Positions 8,305 to 16,705 of a stretch of 57,520 bases of DNA are shown here, piece after piece (positions within the stretch are counted from its first letter, which is position 1; every line of letters begins with the position of its first letter). The DNA is from Syntrophorhabdus sp. PtaB.Bin047 (GTDB lineage: Bacteria > Desulfobacterota > Syntrophorhabdia > Syntrophorhabdales > Syntrophorhabdaceae): contig MVQP01000009.1 of NCBI GenBank assembly GCA_002067235.1, positions 1 through 57,520 on the forward strand, read 5' to 3'. A model generated the notes under the pieces. It did not search any database. It was not told the DNA's origin and saw nothing but the letters and a program-made list of their open reading frames with translations. Position numbers and translations under genes: made by a program.

Positions 8305-8751
8305 TTGCCGGTTGCCGCAGAGGTGCGGCTCGGAGACGTTCTGAAGAGATCAGGTCAGTACTCACAAGACCTCAGAATCCAGGGCAGAAGGAGCGAGTTT
8401 CTCAATTTCTTCAGAATGTCCCCCTGGCTCCCCGTGTACGATCTTGAAAGGCCCGCCCGTATTGAACAGGTGAGGTTCAAGCACCTCTTCGCCGTCGCCG
8501 GTGAGATGGCCTACCATAAGCAATCGATGGAGATCGGTCTCTTCTCGCGGGAAGAATACCTCGGGGCCTTCGTGAATGGCAAGTTCCAGGGCAAGGGAAC
8601 CTTTGTAACGGGTAAAGACAACAGATACTCGGGAGACTTTGCGAATGACTTGCCCAACGGCAAAGGAACCTTCGTCTGTCCAAACGGCAGACAATTCACG
8701 GGGGATTTCAAGAACGGTATACCCGACGGGTTTTATGTGCAATGCGATTGA
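8305..8751 (+). CDS. MORN-repeat protein, possibly truncated
   Basis: A 148-codon frame starting with TTG, 13 bp after the MocR stop. Residues about 86-146 contain two to three MORN motifs (EYLGAFVNGKFQGKGTF, YSGDFANDLPNGKGTF, FTGDFKNGIPDGF). The N-terminal 80 residues show no recognisable domain and no signal peptide. The start is weak (no ATG until 8416), so this could be the 3' remnant of a longer gene. MORN repeats mediate membrane or protein contacts; no specific role can be given. Confidence 0.55.
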   Translation: MPVAAEVRLGDVLKRSGQYSQDLRIQGRRSEFLNFFRMSPWLPVYDLERPARIEQVRFKHLFAVAGEMAYHKQSMEIGLFSREEYLGAFVNGKFQGKGTFVTGKDNRYSGDFANDLPNGKGTFVCPNGRQFTGDFKNGIPDGFYVQCD

Positions 8752-8904
8752 TGGTGGAACGTAACAGATCCTCCGGGGGAGCGCACCCGCAAGGATCATG
8801 ATCAAGAGCACATCGTGGTTATAATAATGTTATGATCCTTGCCGCAGCCCGTTCCCGGCTTGCATGGATGTCCGGCTCAAACGTGCGTTCCATAGAAACC
8901 CCTT

Positions 8905-9462
8905 CTACTTCACCGGGTACTTGAAGGACGTGAAGAACCGTGCCGCGGCGGGGTTGGTTATCTGTTTCGTGTTCGTCGTCAGGTAGCTGAGCTGGAACTG
9001 TTTCCCGTCGATGAAGGCGAACCACGTCTCGGAATAGACCTTCTCGCCGCCGGCATCCATTGAGTCAAAGAGGACGAGGGCGGGTTTTCCCGCGAGCTTG
9101 CCCTTGCTTTTTGACAGGACCTTTCCACGCTGTGAAAGCTTGGCGCGGGCCATCTCGGACAGTTCGATCGCTTGCTGGTCAGTGACCTGCTGCTTACCGT
9201 GATCGATGATCATGACCGTAAAGCCCATTGTCTTCGTGAGAGATTTGTACACGTGGATCTCTCTCTTGCCTGCCTTTGTATCGAGCGGTTCGCTGGAGTA
9301 CTTGAAGTCCTTGAACTCCTTCGGCACCTCCACGGAAAAGTTGCCCTGGTTTCCCACGAAGACAAAAGAGTCCGACTTCTGCGCCGCCACATTGCTCACG
9401 ATCCCGGGAAGAGAAAGAAAGAGCGCTACGAGGACAATTCTGACAAAGCGGGAACTTTTCAT
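8905..9462 (-). CDS. exported protein of unknown function (PsbP-like fold possible)
   Basis: The protein is 185 aa with a clear Sec signal: MKSSR, a hydrophobic stretch, and likely cleavage after VAA near residue 27. GGAGGTATCCA precedes the ATG. The mature part has the rhythm of small periplasmic beta-sandwich proteins (FSVEVPKEFKDFKY at the start, then YSETWFAFIDGKQFQLSYL and a final FFTSFKYP). This resembles uncharacterised PsbP/DUF1795-like proteins in which a short domain is followed by a FFxSFK ending. No catalytic motif seen. Function unknown. Confidence 0.75.
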   Translation of the reverse strand: MKSSRFVRIVLVALFLSLPGIVSNVAAQKSDSFVFVGNQGNFSVEVPKEFKDFKYSSEPLDTKAGKREIHVYKSLTKTMGFTVMIIDHGKQQVTDQQAIELSEMARAKLSQRGKVLSKSKGKLAGKPALVLFDSMDAGGEKVYSETWFAFIDGKQFQLSYLTTNTKQITNPAAARFFTSFKYPVK

Positions 9463-9771
9463 TGGATACCTCCGACGTTTTTGCGCACAGCCGCCGCGCT
9501 TCTAAGTGTATGGTCGGCCGCAAATCGTTTTCCATAAGACCGATGGGGACGGTCCTGCCGATCTTTCCGCCAAAGGGCTCTTCCCGTCGGGGCAGAATGT
9601 CCTGCGCCCCCGATTGGGGTATGCAATGCAGAACAGTTGAGACAGCATGATCTGCGAACAGAGCAAGAGCGTGTTCCGGGAAGCGGCCCCATATTTGCGC
9701 ATCATCGAGAAGGCTCCTTTCGTGAAGTTGCAGACTGTCAGCAAATGGTTGCAGCAGGAAGTTCACGTCTA
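9463..9771. other. 309-bp non-coding spacer downstream of truncated nuclease gene
   Basis: I read all three minus-strand frames for the missing GDxN and SDH motifs of the EEP nuclease encoded just upstream and found none. The region carries several short open frames but no motif, signal peptide or ribosome binding site worth calling. It most likely holds eroded sequence plus the upstream region of the 9462 gene. Confidence 0.4.
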
Positions 9772-10359
9772 TCATACTTTTATATGAGGGAGAACACAAC
9801 CTGGATCGAAGGCCGCCTGAGACTGGACTTCTCTCTTGTGCCTTGTGTTCCGCCTGCCGTTGCCTGCATCATCCTTGTCGAGCATGGATTTCAGATGATT
9901 CACGAAGAGGGTTATGGGATTGTTTCCCGGCAGCTGGATATCGACGACAAGGCAGTCACGGCTGAACAGGTAAGAATTGAGTTCTGTTGACCAGACATCC
10001 GCGTGGGTCTGGACATTGCCAAGGGGGTAACGGCTCATGACCGCCACATCGATCCTTCTTGGATCGTTCCCGTCCACCACGAGGGTGTAGGGATAGCTCT
10101 TTCTCCCTCCCAGGTAGTCGGTGCGAAATTTCCTGAGGGTATCGAGGTTCTCCACCTCTTGCAGGGCGGTCACATCAGCGTCAAGTGCCTTTATAGTCTC
10201 TCCCGTGATCGATTTTTCTTTCTCGTTGAAGATGGAGAAATAGACGCTGTTAATGTTCCACCCATCCTGAATGACCTTTTCGATCTTCACATTCCTCTTG
10301 AATTGGAAACGGGCAAAAGGGTTCTCTGCGTTAAACGTTGCTATCTTTACTGAGAACAT
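9772..10359 (-). pseudogene. endonuclease/exonuclease/phosphatase family protein, C-terminally truncated
   Basis: The 195-aa product starts with ATFNAENPF, has the LDADVTALQEVEN metal-binding Glu segment (about residues 58-70), and reaches VNHLKSMLDKDDAGNGRRNTRHKREVQSQA. This matches the first half of EEP-family hydrolases of about 300-350 aa. After that it runs into about 15 unrelated residues and stops, so the GDxN and SDH motifs with catalytic Asp and His are absent. This suggests a deletion or frameshift and an inactive product. AGGAGGTGAGGC precedes the ATG. A 246-bp element shared with the AGE gene lies 120 bp upstream. Confidence 0.7.
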
Positions 10360-10478
10360 GCCTCACCTCCTGTGGTGCCATGCGCTTTGGTTGCTGCGCT
10401 GTGCTTAAGGTAATCTTCAGTTGTCATGCGACTCTGCTTAACAGTCTGGGGGCAGACCGTCGTTTTCTCCCCGTCTCC
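10360..10478. other. leader between shared 246-bp element and EEP gene
   Basis: About 120 bp between the end of the repeated element and the ATG at 10359. No similarity to the corresponding 93-bp stretch at 32346-32437 was found by eye, so conservation stops sharply at the element boundary. Confidence 0.4.
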
Positions 10479-10724
10479 TGCTCTCGACAGCGTTGCTGAT
10501 CCTGCAACTCAGTCTGAAGAAATACCTCTTCCCTTGATGCGGTCTCGGGGTGTGTCTGTGTCGATCGGCGGGTGAAGACAGATGCGGGCATCCGCTGGGA
10601 TAGGGAATAAAGAAGGGCTTGACGATCCGTTCATACCATTCCCTGTGATGAGGCGTTACATCTTCTGGATTGACAAGGTGTCTATACAATAGAATTCTAC
10701 CACCGGCAGAAAGCGCTCTGTCAA
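10479..10724 (-). repeat. 246-bp conserved upstream element, copy A
   Basis: Read on the minus strand, this segment aligns base for base without gaps to 32438-32683 (copy B). My hand count is 162 identities in 246. It opens with TTGACAGA (10724-10717) and has a TA-rich box 19 bp further (TAGAAT), so it may contain a promoter. It ends in a well conserved 58-bp block (47/58 identical). Mismatches show no three-base periodicity, arguing against a shared coding sequence. An 83-codon frame inside copy A is therefore not called. Both copies sit about 100 bp upstream of minus-strand genes, so a shared regulatory leader is likely. Confidence 0.7.
10496..10512 (-). promoter_or_regulatory. conserved dyad CTGA-N9-TCAG in copy A
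   Basis: Minus-strand sequence CTGAGTTGCAGGATCAG; 15 of 17 bases are identical in copy B. The arms are complementary, so it could be an operator or the stem of a small RNA hairpin. Confidence 0.4.
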
Positions 10725-11079
10725 CAAAATAGTATTATAGTTCTGTAATGTTGATATGTTAGCGATGACAGAAGAACGAGAAGCCTGGCCGGTGCCGATC
10801 GCCCCGGTCTATTCCCGGATCCTGCCGGGGTTCATGATGTCGTTGGGATATCTCTGATATTACCGGTGTGACCGGCATCCTTTCCGTGCGCGCGATCCTC
10901 ATGATGGCAAATATCTCCTCCGCTGTTAACGGGAACAGGGCGGCGAAGGACGCAAAACACCGTTTCCCTGTCGAGTGTACGACGGCAGACAGGGCTCGGA
11001 AAAGGGCCTTGAAGAAAAGCTCTTGTTTCAAGACCCTCTGAATCTACGGCACATCGGGATTTAAAGCGGCAATTGTCCT
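10725..11079. other. 355-bp intergenic region, no supported gene
   Basis: A 90-codon minus-strand frame (10759-11031) has no ribosome binding site, no recognisable motif and an arginine/histidine-rich low-quality C-terminus; I do not call it. The first 25 bases beyond the 246-bp element still match copy B in about half of positions, so the repeat may extend slightly further. Confidence 0.4.
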
Positions 11080-11280
11080 CTAGTTCGCAGGGACCTTGTC
11101 GAGCGCTTCCGCCATGTCAATTCCCACGAACTTGGTGCCTTTCTTAAAGACGGTGCCGGGCGGTACTCTGATTATCCTTCCGGTTTTCATGGTTATATCC
11201 GAGTTCTGGACACAAACCCAGGAACCATCGGGTTTCTTCTCGAATTCCTTCAGATTGACTTTTGCTATCTCGTCTTCCAT
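11080..11280 (-). CDS. small conserved-looking protein, 66 aa
   Basis: The ATG at 11280 is preceded by AAAGAGGAGTGGG, a good ribosome binding site; the longer frame upstream (to 11352) lacks one. The protein is soluble and hydrophilic with a beta-rich central part (DGSWVCVQNSDITM, IIRVPPGTVFKKGTKFVG). It begins MEDEIAKVNLKEFEKK. I do not recognise the family. Its composition and start site look like a real small gene. Transcribed alone on the minus strand. Confidence 0.6.
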   Translation of the reverse strand: MEDEIAKVNLKEFEKKPDGSWVCVQNSDITMKTGRIIRVPPGTVFKKGTKFVGIDMAEALDKVPAN

Positions 11281-11566
11281 TGTCCCACTCCTCTTTAAGA
11301 TTGTTGCAATCATATTATATAGTAAACAAACACCGCCTCTGTCAAGAACCAAAGTGGCCCGGGGGCTTCAGGGAGCTCTATGGGTCCATGTATGTCCAAC
11401 ATAGCATGTCACGGATAAGGACTTCCGGGTGATTCCGCCGGACACGGCGATGACGGCCCTTTTGCCCCGGGGTGAGTGCTCCTCGTGATTTGCCTTTTAT
11501 GGCAGATGCGATAGACTTGATTGAGAAGGCCGTTACGGCGGGGTGGTGCACAGACGAGACGATGAG

Positions 11567-13402
11567 ATGGTGAACCGGCGCGGTACGAACAATTCAATCT
11601 GGTGCGCATGTGCGCTGGTCATCGTGTTTGCGTTATTGTTTCCTCACGTCGCGGGTGCCCGGCAGGGCGCGAAGGTCCTGCTTATCAATTCTTATCACCA
11701 CGGGTTTAAGTGGTCTGATGACGTCGTCTCCGGGGTGAGGTCCGTCCTCGATAGAGGCGACGATCTGAGGATAGAATACATGGACGCGCGCAGGGTCTCC
11801 ACGCCGGAGTACCTGGACAACCTGCGCAAATCCTTCCGCATCAAGTTCAGGGGCCATCGATATGACGTGATCATCGTCTCCGACGATCCTGCCCTGGACC
11901 TGATGCTGGACCTGGGGGAAGACCTCTTCCCCTCCACGCCTGTTGTATTCTGCGGCATCAACGACTTTTCCGACGTGAGATTGAGGGGCAAGCGTTCCTA
12001 CACGGGTGTGGTCGAAGACATAGACATAAAAGACACCCTGGAAGTGGCCCACGCGCTGCACCCGAGGGCCCGCAAGGTGATCGCTCCCGTCAACTCCAAC
12101 GCGACGGGGGCCTCCAACAGGCATCTGCTGGAAGGCGCCATCCCCGCGTTCAACGGCATATTCGAGTTCGAGATAGTCGAGGACCCGGAGCTTGAACCGT
12201 TCCTCCGGCGCCTGAAGAGCCTGCGAAAGGATGAGTACGTCATCCTGCTCACGGGGAGGTTCAGGTCGTCGGCGGGAGAGATGGTACCGATAGAGACGAG
12301 CACGCCGGAGATCGCGAAGGTGGGGATTCCGCTCTACAGTATGTGGGAGTACTACCTGGGCCATGGCATTACAGGTGGAATGCTGACCAATGGTTTCTAC
12401 CAAGGGAAGACGGCTGGTCAGATGGCCCTGCGGATAGCGAACGGCGAAAAAGACATTCCCGTGGTCAGGAAGAGTCCGAATCAGTACGCCTTCGATTTCA
12501 GACAGCTCGAATCTTTCGGGATCAAGGAAGACGAACTGCCGGCCGGAAGCGTCGTTGTCAACAAACCGGTGTCGTTTTACGTGAGGCATGCCGATGCCGT
12601 TCACGCCGCCATCGGCGTTGTCCTCTTCTGCCTCGGCATCATAGTTTTCCTGTCGATCATAGTGGTCAAAAAGAACAGGGCCGAAAGGGAACTGCGCCGT
12701 TATCAGGACAACCTGGAGGTGCTGGTGGAGGAAAGGACGGAGGGGCTGAACTTCGCCAACGCTTCATTGACAGCCGAGATACAGGAACGTGAACGGGCCG
12801 AGGCCGCGCTCAGGGAGAGCGAGGAGAAATACCGGGCTCTCATCGAAAAGGCAAACGAGGGGGTCGTCATCGTGCAGGACGAGACCCTGGTCTTCGCCAA
12901 TCCAAGAATGCACGAGCTCGCGGGCGTACCGGCAGGGACCCTGGAAGGAAGACCTTTCGTCGATTTCATCTGGCCCGACGACAGGGACATGGTCATGGGG
13001 AAGTACAGGAGGCGGATCGCCGGCGAAAACATCCCCGACGCATACGATTTCAGGTTGATCGGTCCCGAAGGCGCGTTCATCTGGGTTTTCCTGTCCGCAA
13101 CCACGATCCTGTGGAGGGGCCGGCCGGCAACACTTAACCTGCTGACGGACATATCAGACCGCAAGGTCGCGGAAGGGGAGCGGGAAAAACTCATCGCCGA
13201 GCTTCAGGAGGCCCTTTCCCAGGTCAAGACATTAAGCGGGCTGCTCCCCATCTGCGCCACATGCAAGAGGATAAGGAACGATGAAGGCAATTGGGAACAG
13301 ATGGAGGCGTACATAAGGGACCGGTCGGAAGCAAAATTCTCCCATGGTATCTGCCCCGAGTGCGCCGCGAGACTGTATGGGGCCCAGTCCGGGAAGAAAT
13401 GA
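11567..13402 (+). CDS. ABC_sub_bind-type sensor with PAS domain and C-terminal Cys4 module
   Basis: This 611-aa protein has a signal/anchor (residues 5-31) and a periplasmic domain of the ABC substrate-binding-like type (about 35-320, starting VLLINSYHHGFKWSDD). A transmembrane helix at about 340-362, a coiled coil and a PAS domain (about 425-545) follow. It ends with a module with C563, C566, C596 and C599 (PICATCKRIRNDEGNW to HGICPEC). There is no kinase, GGDEF or HTH domain, so the output is unknown. The same C-terminal module ends two other proteins here. ATG 11567 is preferred over GTG 11543, though neither has a strong ribosome binding site. Convergent with the hybrid kinase gene. Confidence 0.82.
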   Translation: MVNRRGTNNSIWCACALVIVFALLFPHVAGARQGAKVLLINSYHHGFKWSDDVVSGVRSVLDRGDDLRIEYMDARRVSTPEYLDNLRKSFRIKFRGHRYDVIIVSDDPALDLMLDLGEDLFPSTPVVFCGINDFSDVRLRGKRSYTGVVEDIDIKDTLEVAHALHPRARKVIAPVNSNATGASNRHLLEGAIPAFNGIFEFEIVEDPELEPFLRRLKSLRKDEYVILLTGRFRSSAGEMVPIETSTPEIAKVGIPLYSMWEYYLGHGITGGMLTNGFYQGKTAGQMALRIANGEKDIPVVRKSPNQYAFDFRQLESFGIKEDELPAGSVVVNKPVSFYVRHADAVHAAIGVVLFCLGIIVFLSIIVVKKNRAERELRRYQDNLEVLVEERTEGLNFANASLTAEIQERERAEAALRESEEKYRALIEKANEGVVIVQDETLVFANPRMHELAGVPAGTLEGRPFVDFIWPDDRDMVMGKYRRRIAGENIPDAYDFRLIGPEGAFIWVFLSATTILWRGRPATLNLLTDISDRKVAEGEREKLIAELQEALSQVKTLSGLLPICATCKRIRNDEGNWEQMEAYIRDRSEAKFSHGICPECAARLYGAQSGKK

Positions 13403-13427
13403 GCCTGCCCCGTGAACCCTCCATCGT

Positions 13428-15200
13428 CTATTTCGTCAGTTCTTCCTTGAGTGCCTGACCCAGCTTTGCGATGGTGTATGGTTTCTTGATGAAGATCCCC
13501 GCTCCCATGTGCTGGGCCGCGACGACGTCCTCGCTCATGGAATAACCGCTTGCTATGACGGCCTTCTGCCCGGGATGGATCGCGCTGATCCTCCTGTACG
13601 TTTCCATGCCGTTCATGCCCGGTTCCATGATCATGTCCAAAAGGACGATGCTGACGGAGTGGTCACTGAGGTACTCCAGGGCCTTCTCGCCGCTTTCCGC
13701 CGAATGGGGCACGTAACCGAGCTTTCTCAGTATAGCGCAGGCGGTCTTCCTCTGGTCTTCGAGATCGTCGACGACGAGGACGGTCTCGCCGTTCCCCCTG
13801 TAGTCGTCAAATCGCAGGAACGAAGGGGCATCGGCCAGGGCTTCGCGGATGGCGGGGAAGTAAAGGAGGAATTCCGTTCCGCCCTCGCCCGTCGTCACGT
13901 CCACGTAGCCCCCGTGGTCCTGCATCACGTTCCAGACGATGGTGAGGCCGAGTCCGGTACCGCTCCTGCCCATCCTCTTCCTGGTGTAGAAGGGTTCGAA
14001 GATGCGCTCCAGGTCCTCCGGCGAGATGCCGCTGCCGTTGTCACGCACGGAGACGACGGCGTACTCGCCTGCCCGCACTTCCGTGTAGCCTTTGAGGGGC
14101 CTGTCGACGTACCTGTTCTCCGTTCTCACCAGAACCCGCCCGCCCTCTGTTCCCTGCAGGGCCTCGACGGCGTTGTAGGCCAGGTTCATCAGGGCTTTGG
14201 TTATGTGGATGGGCGAACCCATGATGTTTAGCAGGTCGCCTCCGAGTTCTGTCTCTATCACGACTCCGTCGTCGGCCTCAAACAATCTCTGATGTTCCGG
14301 CGACAACAGGTATTCGTCAACAACGGCGTTCAGGTTGAGAGGTTCCCTGGGGCTGGCCGCGCCCTTTGCCACCGTCAACAGGTCGTCGACGACCGCGGCT
14401 GCGCGGAGCCCCGCGTCCCTGATAGTCTCGATCGCCTCCCTGTACTCGGGACGCATGTCTTCGTCCATGAGCAGGAGGTCCGGATAGCTTACGATGCCCG
14501 TCAGGATGTTGTTCAGGTCGTGCGCCACTCCCCCCGCGAGGAGCCCGACGGCCTCCATCTTCTTTGCACGGGAAAGCTTCTGTTCACTTTCCGCAAGGCG
14601 CCGGTTCAGTTCGGCAATGCTCGCTTGGGTCTCCAGTTGCTTCTCGAGATCGGCGAGCTTTTCGTCGGATTCAAGCTTCTGCAAAGCCTGGGTCGCCAGC
14701 ATCGAGAAACGCCGTGCCAGGGTCACGTGGTTCTTGGAGAAACGCGCCCGGTCCGGATGAGTGCAGACCATGATGGCGTTCCTGTCTGTCGTTCGGATCG
14801 AGAAGTGAAGCGCCGAGCGGGCGGCCCCGAGCACCTCTTCCGGCTGAGTGTTCCATTCTTCGACGAGACGCGTGTCGAACACCGCCACCGGCTGGCCCCC
14901 GAGGACTCTTCCGAGCATGGCCCCGGGCCGCCAGACCCTGTGGGCGAAGACGGAGCTGGAGGTTGTGAGCGTCACGAGGGCCCCGTCGTGGTTCTGAAGG
15001 AGGACAAAGGCCGAATCGAATTCCAGTGGTTCCTTCATGGCGTCGAAGAGCCGGGTGAACATCGTGTTCGGATCCTTGCTGGTGACAAGGGCATGGAGCC
15101 CCTCGAGGAGCGCCTCGGCCATCCGCCGGTGGAGCGCCTCCTTCTTCCGGGCCTCCTCGAGATCAAGCAGGGCCTCCCGCAGTTCTTCCGACGTGCTCAT
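13428..15200 (-). CDS. hybrid histidine kinase with receiver domain
   Basis: This 590-aa soluble protein has a GAF-like sensor region (about 30-175) and a coiled coil (175-212). The HisKA domain carries phospho-acceptor H227 in GGVAHDLNNILTG. The HATPase domain shows the N box NLAYNAVEAL, DNGSG, FEPFYTRK and GTGLGL. The C-terminal receiver domain (about 470-590) has VVDD and the phospho-Asp in LLDMIMEPG, plus a conserved Lys in IKKPY. It starts 4 bases after the FIST gene stop, so the two form one operon, and FIST is the likely sensory partner. No HTH output; signalling probably continues through a separate phosphorelay. Confidence 0.92.
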   Translation of the reverse strand: MSTSEELREALLDLEEARKKEALHRRMAEALLEGLHALVTSKDPNTMFTRLFDAMKEPLEFDSAFVLLQNHDGALVTLTTSSSVFAHRVWRPGAMLGRVLGGQPVAVFDTRLVEEWNTQPEEVLGAARSALHFSIRTTDRNAIMVCTHPDRARFSKNHVTLARRFSMLATQALQKLESDEKLADLEKQLETQASIAELNRRLAESEQKLSRAKKMEAVGLLAGGVAHDLNNILTGIVSYPDLLLMDEDMRPEYREAIETIRDAGLRAAAVVDDLLTVAKGAASPREPLNLNAVVDEYLLSPEHQRLFEADDGVVIETELGGDLLNIMGSPIHITKALMNLAYNAVEALQGTEGGRVLVRTENRYVDRPLKGYTEVRAGEYAVVSVRDNGSGISPEDLERIFEPFYTRKRMGRSGTGLGLTIVWNVMQDHGGYVDVTTGEGGTEFLLYFPAIREALADAPSFLRFDDYRGNGETVLVVDDLEDQRKTACAILRKLGYVPHSAESGEKALEYLSDHSVSIVLLDMIMEPGMNGMETYRRISAIHPGQKAVIASGYSMSEDVVAAQHMGAGIFIKKPYTIAKLGQALKEELTK

Positions 15201-15203
15201 AGG

Positions 15204-16409
15204 TCACCCCGTCCTATTGGATCCCAGAAAGAGGGTGGCAATCATCAGATTGCCATGGCGGTTCTCTCCGCCGATGAAACACCCTTGCTCTCCCAGTGTG
15301 AATGAACAGAGAAAGGACTTGTTTGGCAGGATGCCCTTCAGGTCCGAGACGATCTCGTCCATCCGGTCCCGGACAACGAGCATGCACCCCGCGCAGAAGA
15401 GCATCAGCGCCCCCTCCGTCTCGCTGCCGGAAAAGGGGGCATTGTGGATCGCCGCCTTCGCCACCCTCCCGGCCCTGCTGGCGAGGCTCGCGGTGGTGCC
15501 CTTCATCAGCACGACCTCAGAGCCCTGCTGGATCTCGGCGAAGAGTTCCAGCCCCTTATCCGGGAGCGAAGCGGTAGGGTAGGAAAGCTTATGATAGGTG
15601 ACCCCTCCTACCTGCCCGACGGGCTGGCCGAGGGGTGTAAAGCTCGTCGTGGGCACGAGACTGCCTCCCCCGGGCAGCGTGTCCGCGATCAGGCCGTCCG
15701 TCCATTCGTTGTAGACCACCGCGGCGGGCCGCCTGTCTATCTCGTGAAGAACGCGGCCTGAGACACGGGTCGCCCGTCCCCCGTGGCCGGTGGGCTCGTA
15801 ACCGCTGTGAAAGGCATAGCTCACATTCCCGGAGGGAAATAAGACGGCCACGGAGACTCCATCGCGAACAACGGAGTCGTTGGCGAATTGCTGCCATTGA
15901 CCGGTCATGTCGTTATCCGCGGAGGTGCCTCCCAGGATGGGAACGTCCGTTCCAAGGTAGCCTTCGATGGCGCGTATCGTCGTTTCCTCGTTTCCTGGGC
16001 AGCTCGTTATGACGACAGCCACCGGCAGTTCCCCCGGTCTGCCGGCCTGTTCGAGGGCCCGGGAAAGGGCCGATACGGCAGCCTTCGCGGGATTGTCCCC
16101 CTGTCTGGCGATGCCGGCGCCATAGCCGCCTTCGGGATCGCACACGCCAAGAAGGCCGAGCCCGAACTGGTTGTCCCCATGGAAACCTTCCTCCGTGAGA
16201 ACGCCGAGGCACGTCGTTCCTCCCTGCAGGGGTACGGCCGGAGCAAGTGAACGGAGATGCTTCAGCACAATGGTGTTGTCATAGGCACAGGTACTGTGAA
16301 GAAGGATGAGATGCGGATGAGTGCCGAGCTTCTCAGACATTCTGCCGAAAGCTTCTTTTGCTGCCATCCCCGGGTCGGAATTGGTCGACCAGCCTGAGGC
16401 AAGTTTCAT
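15204..16409 (-). CDS. FIST-domain sensory protein
   Basis: This 401-aa protein has an N-terminal FIST_N domain (about 20-215: LILLHSTCAYD, GGTTCLGVLTEEGF, VLGGTSADND-like features) and FIST_C (about 225-375: YNEWTDGLIADTLPGGG, LMLFCAGC). FIST domains are proposed ligand sensors, possibly for amino acids, often linked to kinases or chemoreceptors. The ATG at 16409 has GGAGGTCCGCA upstream; in-frame starts upstream (16436, 16433) lack such a site. It is immediately followed by the hybrid histidine kinase. Four AGTAT repeats lie just upstream. Confidence 0.9.
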   Translation of the reverse strand: MKLASGWSTNSDPGMAAKEAFGRMSEKLGTHPHLILLHSTCAYDNTIVLKHLRSLAPAVPLQGGTTCLGVLTEEGFHGDNQFGLGLLGVCDPEGGYGAGIARQGDNPAKAAVSALSRALEQAGRPGELPVAVVITSCPGNEETTIRAIEGYLGTDVPILGGTSADNDMTGQWQQFANDSVVRDGVSVAVLFPSGNVSYAFHSGYEPTGHGGRATRVSGRVLHEIDRRPAAVVYNEWTDGLIADTLPGGGSLVPTTSFTPLGQPVGQVGGVTYHKLSYPTASLPDKGLELFAEIQQGSEVVLMKGTTASLASRAGRVAKAAIHNAPFSGSETEGALMLFCAGCMLVVRDRMDEIVSDLKGILPNKSFLCSFTLGEQGCFIGGENRHGNLMIATLFLGSNRTG

Positions 16410-16705
16410 TGCGGACCTCCAGTATACTTTCATCAACTTACCGCCTGTAAGTATACAATGTTCTCACATTTGAAGTATATCGGAACGACAAAGTATCATA
16501 ATTCTCGCGCTCTTACGGGTGCTGACCTTAATGGGGCCAGACGGGTCTTTGCCGGAGATCCGCGGGAAGGCGGGATGACCCGGAAGGTCTGACAATGGGG
16601 GTCGTATTCGCAAACAGTGGAAAGATGGACATGCCGGCGGTACAATAGGGGTGTGTAAAGACCGGTGCTTTCGCGGATAGCCGGGTATCAACGAAGGAGG
16701 GGGAC
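16410..16705. other. 296-bp divergent intergenic region
   Basis: Contains the control regions of the FIST/kinase operon (-) and the dehydrogenase gene (+). The FIST side is AT-rich with the AGTATAC repeats; the rest shows no feature I can support apart from the AAGGAGGGGG ribosome binding site at 16694-16703. Confidence 0.5.
16421..16498. promoter_or_regulatory. array of four AGTATAC-like repeats upstream of FIST gene
   Basis: AGTATAC occurs at 16421-16427 and 16450-16456, AGTATAT at 16474-16480 and AGTATCA at 16492-16498. The GTATAC core is palindromic. The first copy abuts the FIST ribosome binding site, so a bound protein there would block transcription or translation start. Candidate operator array; regulator unknown. 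Confidence 0.4.

Noticed and set aside
10438..10689. 83-codon minus-strand frame inside element copy A
   Set aside because: The homologous copy B is interrupted in this frame, and mismatches lack codon periodicity.
10759..11031. 90-codon minus-strand frame
   Set aside because: No ribosome binding site, biased composition, no recognisable motif.
14292..15305. 337-codon plus-strand frame
   Set aside because: Antisense to the hybrid kinase and FIST genes.
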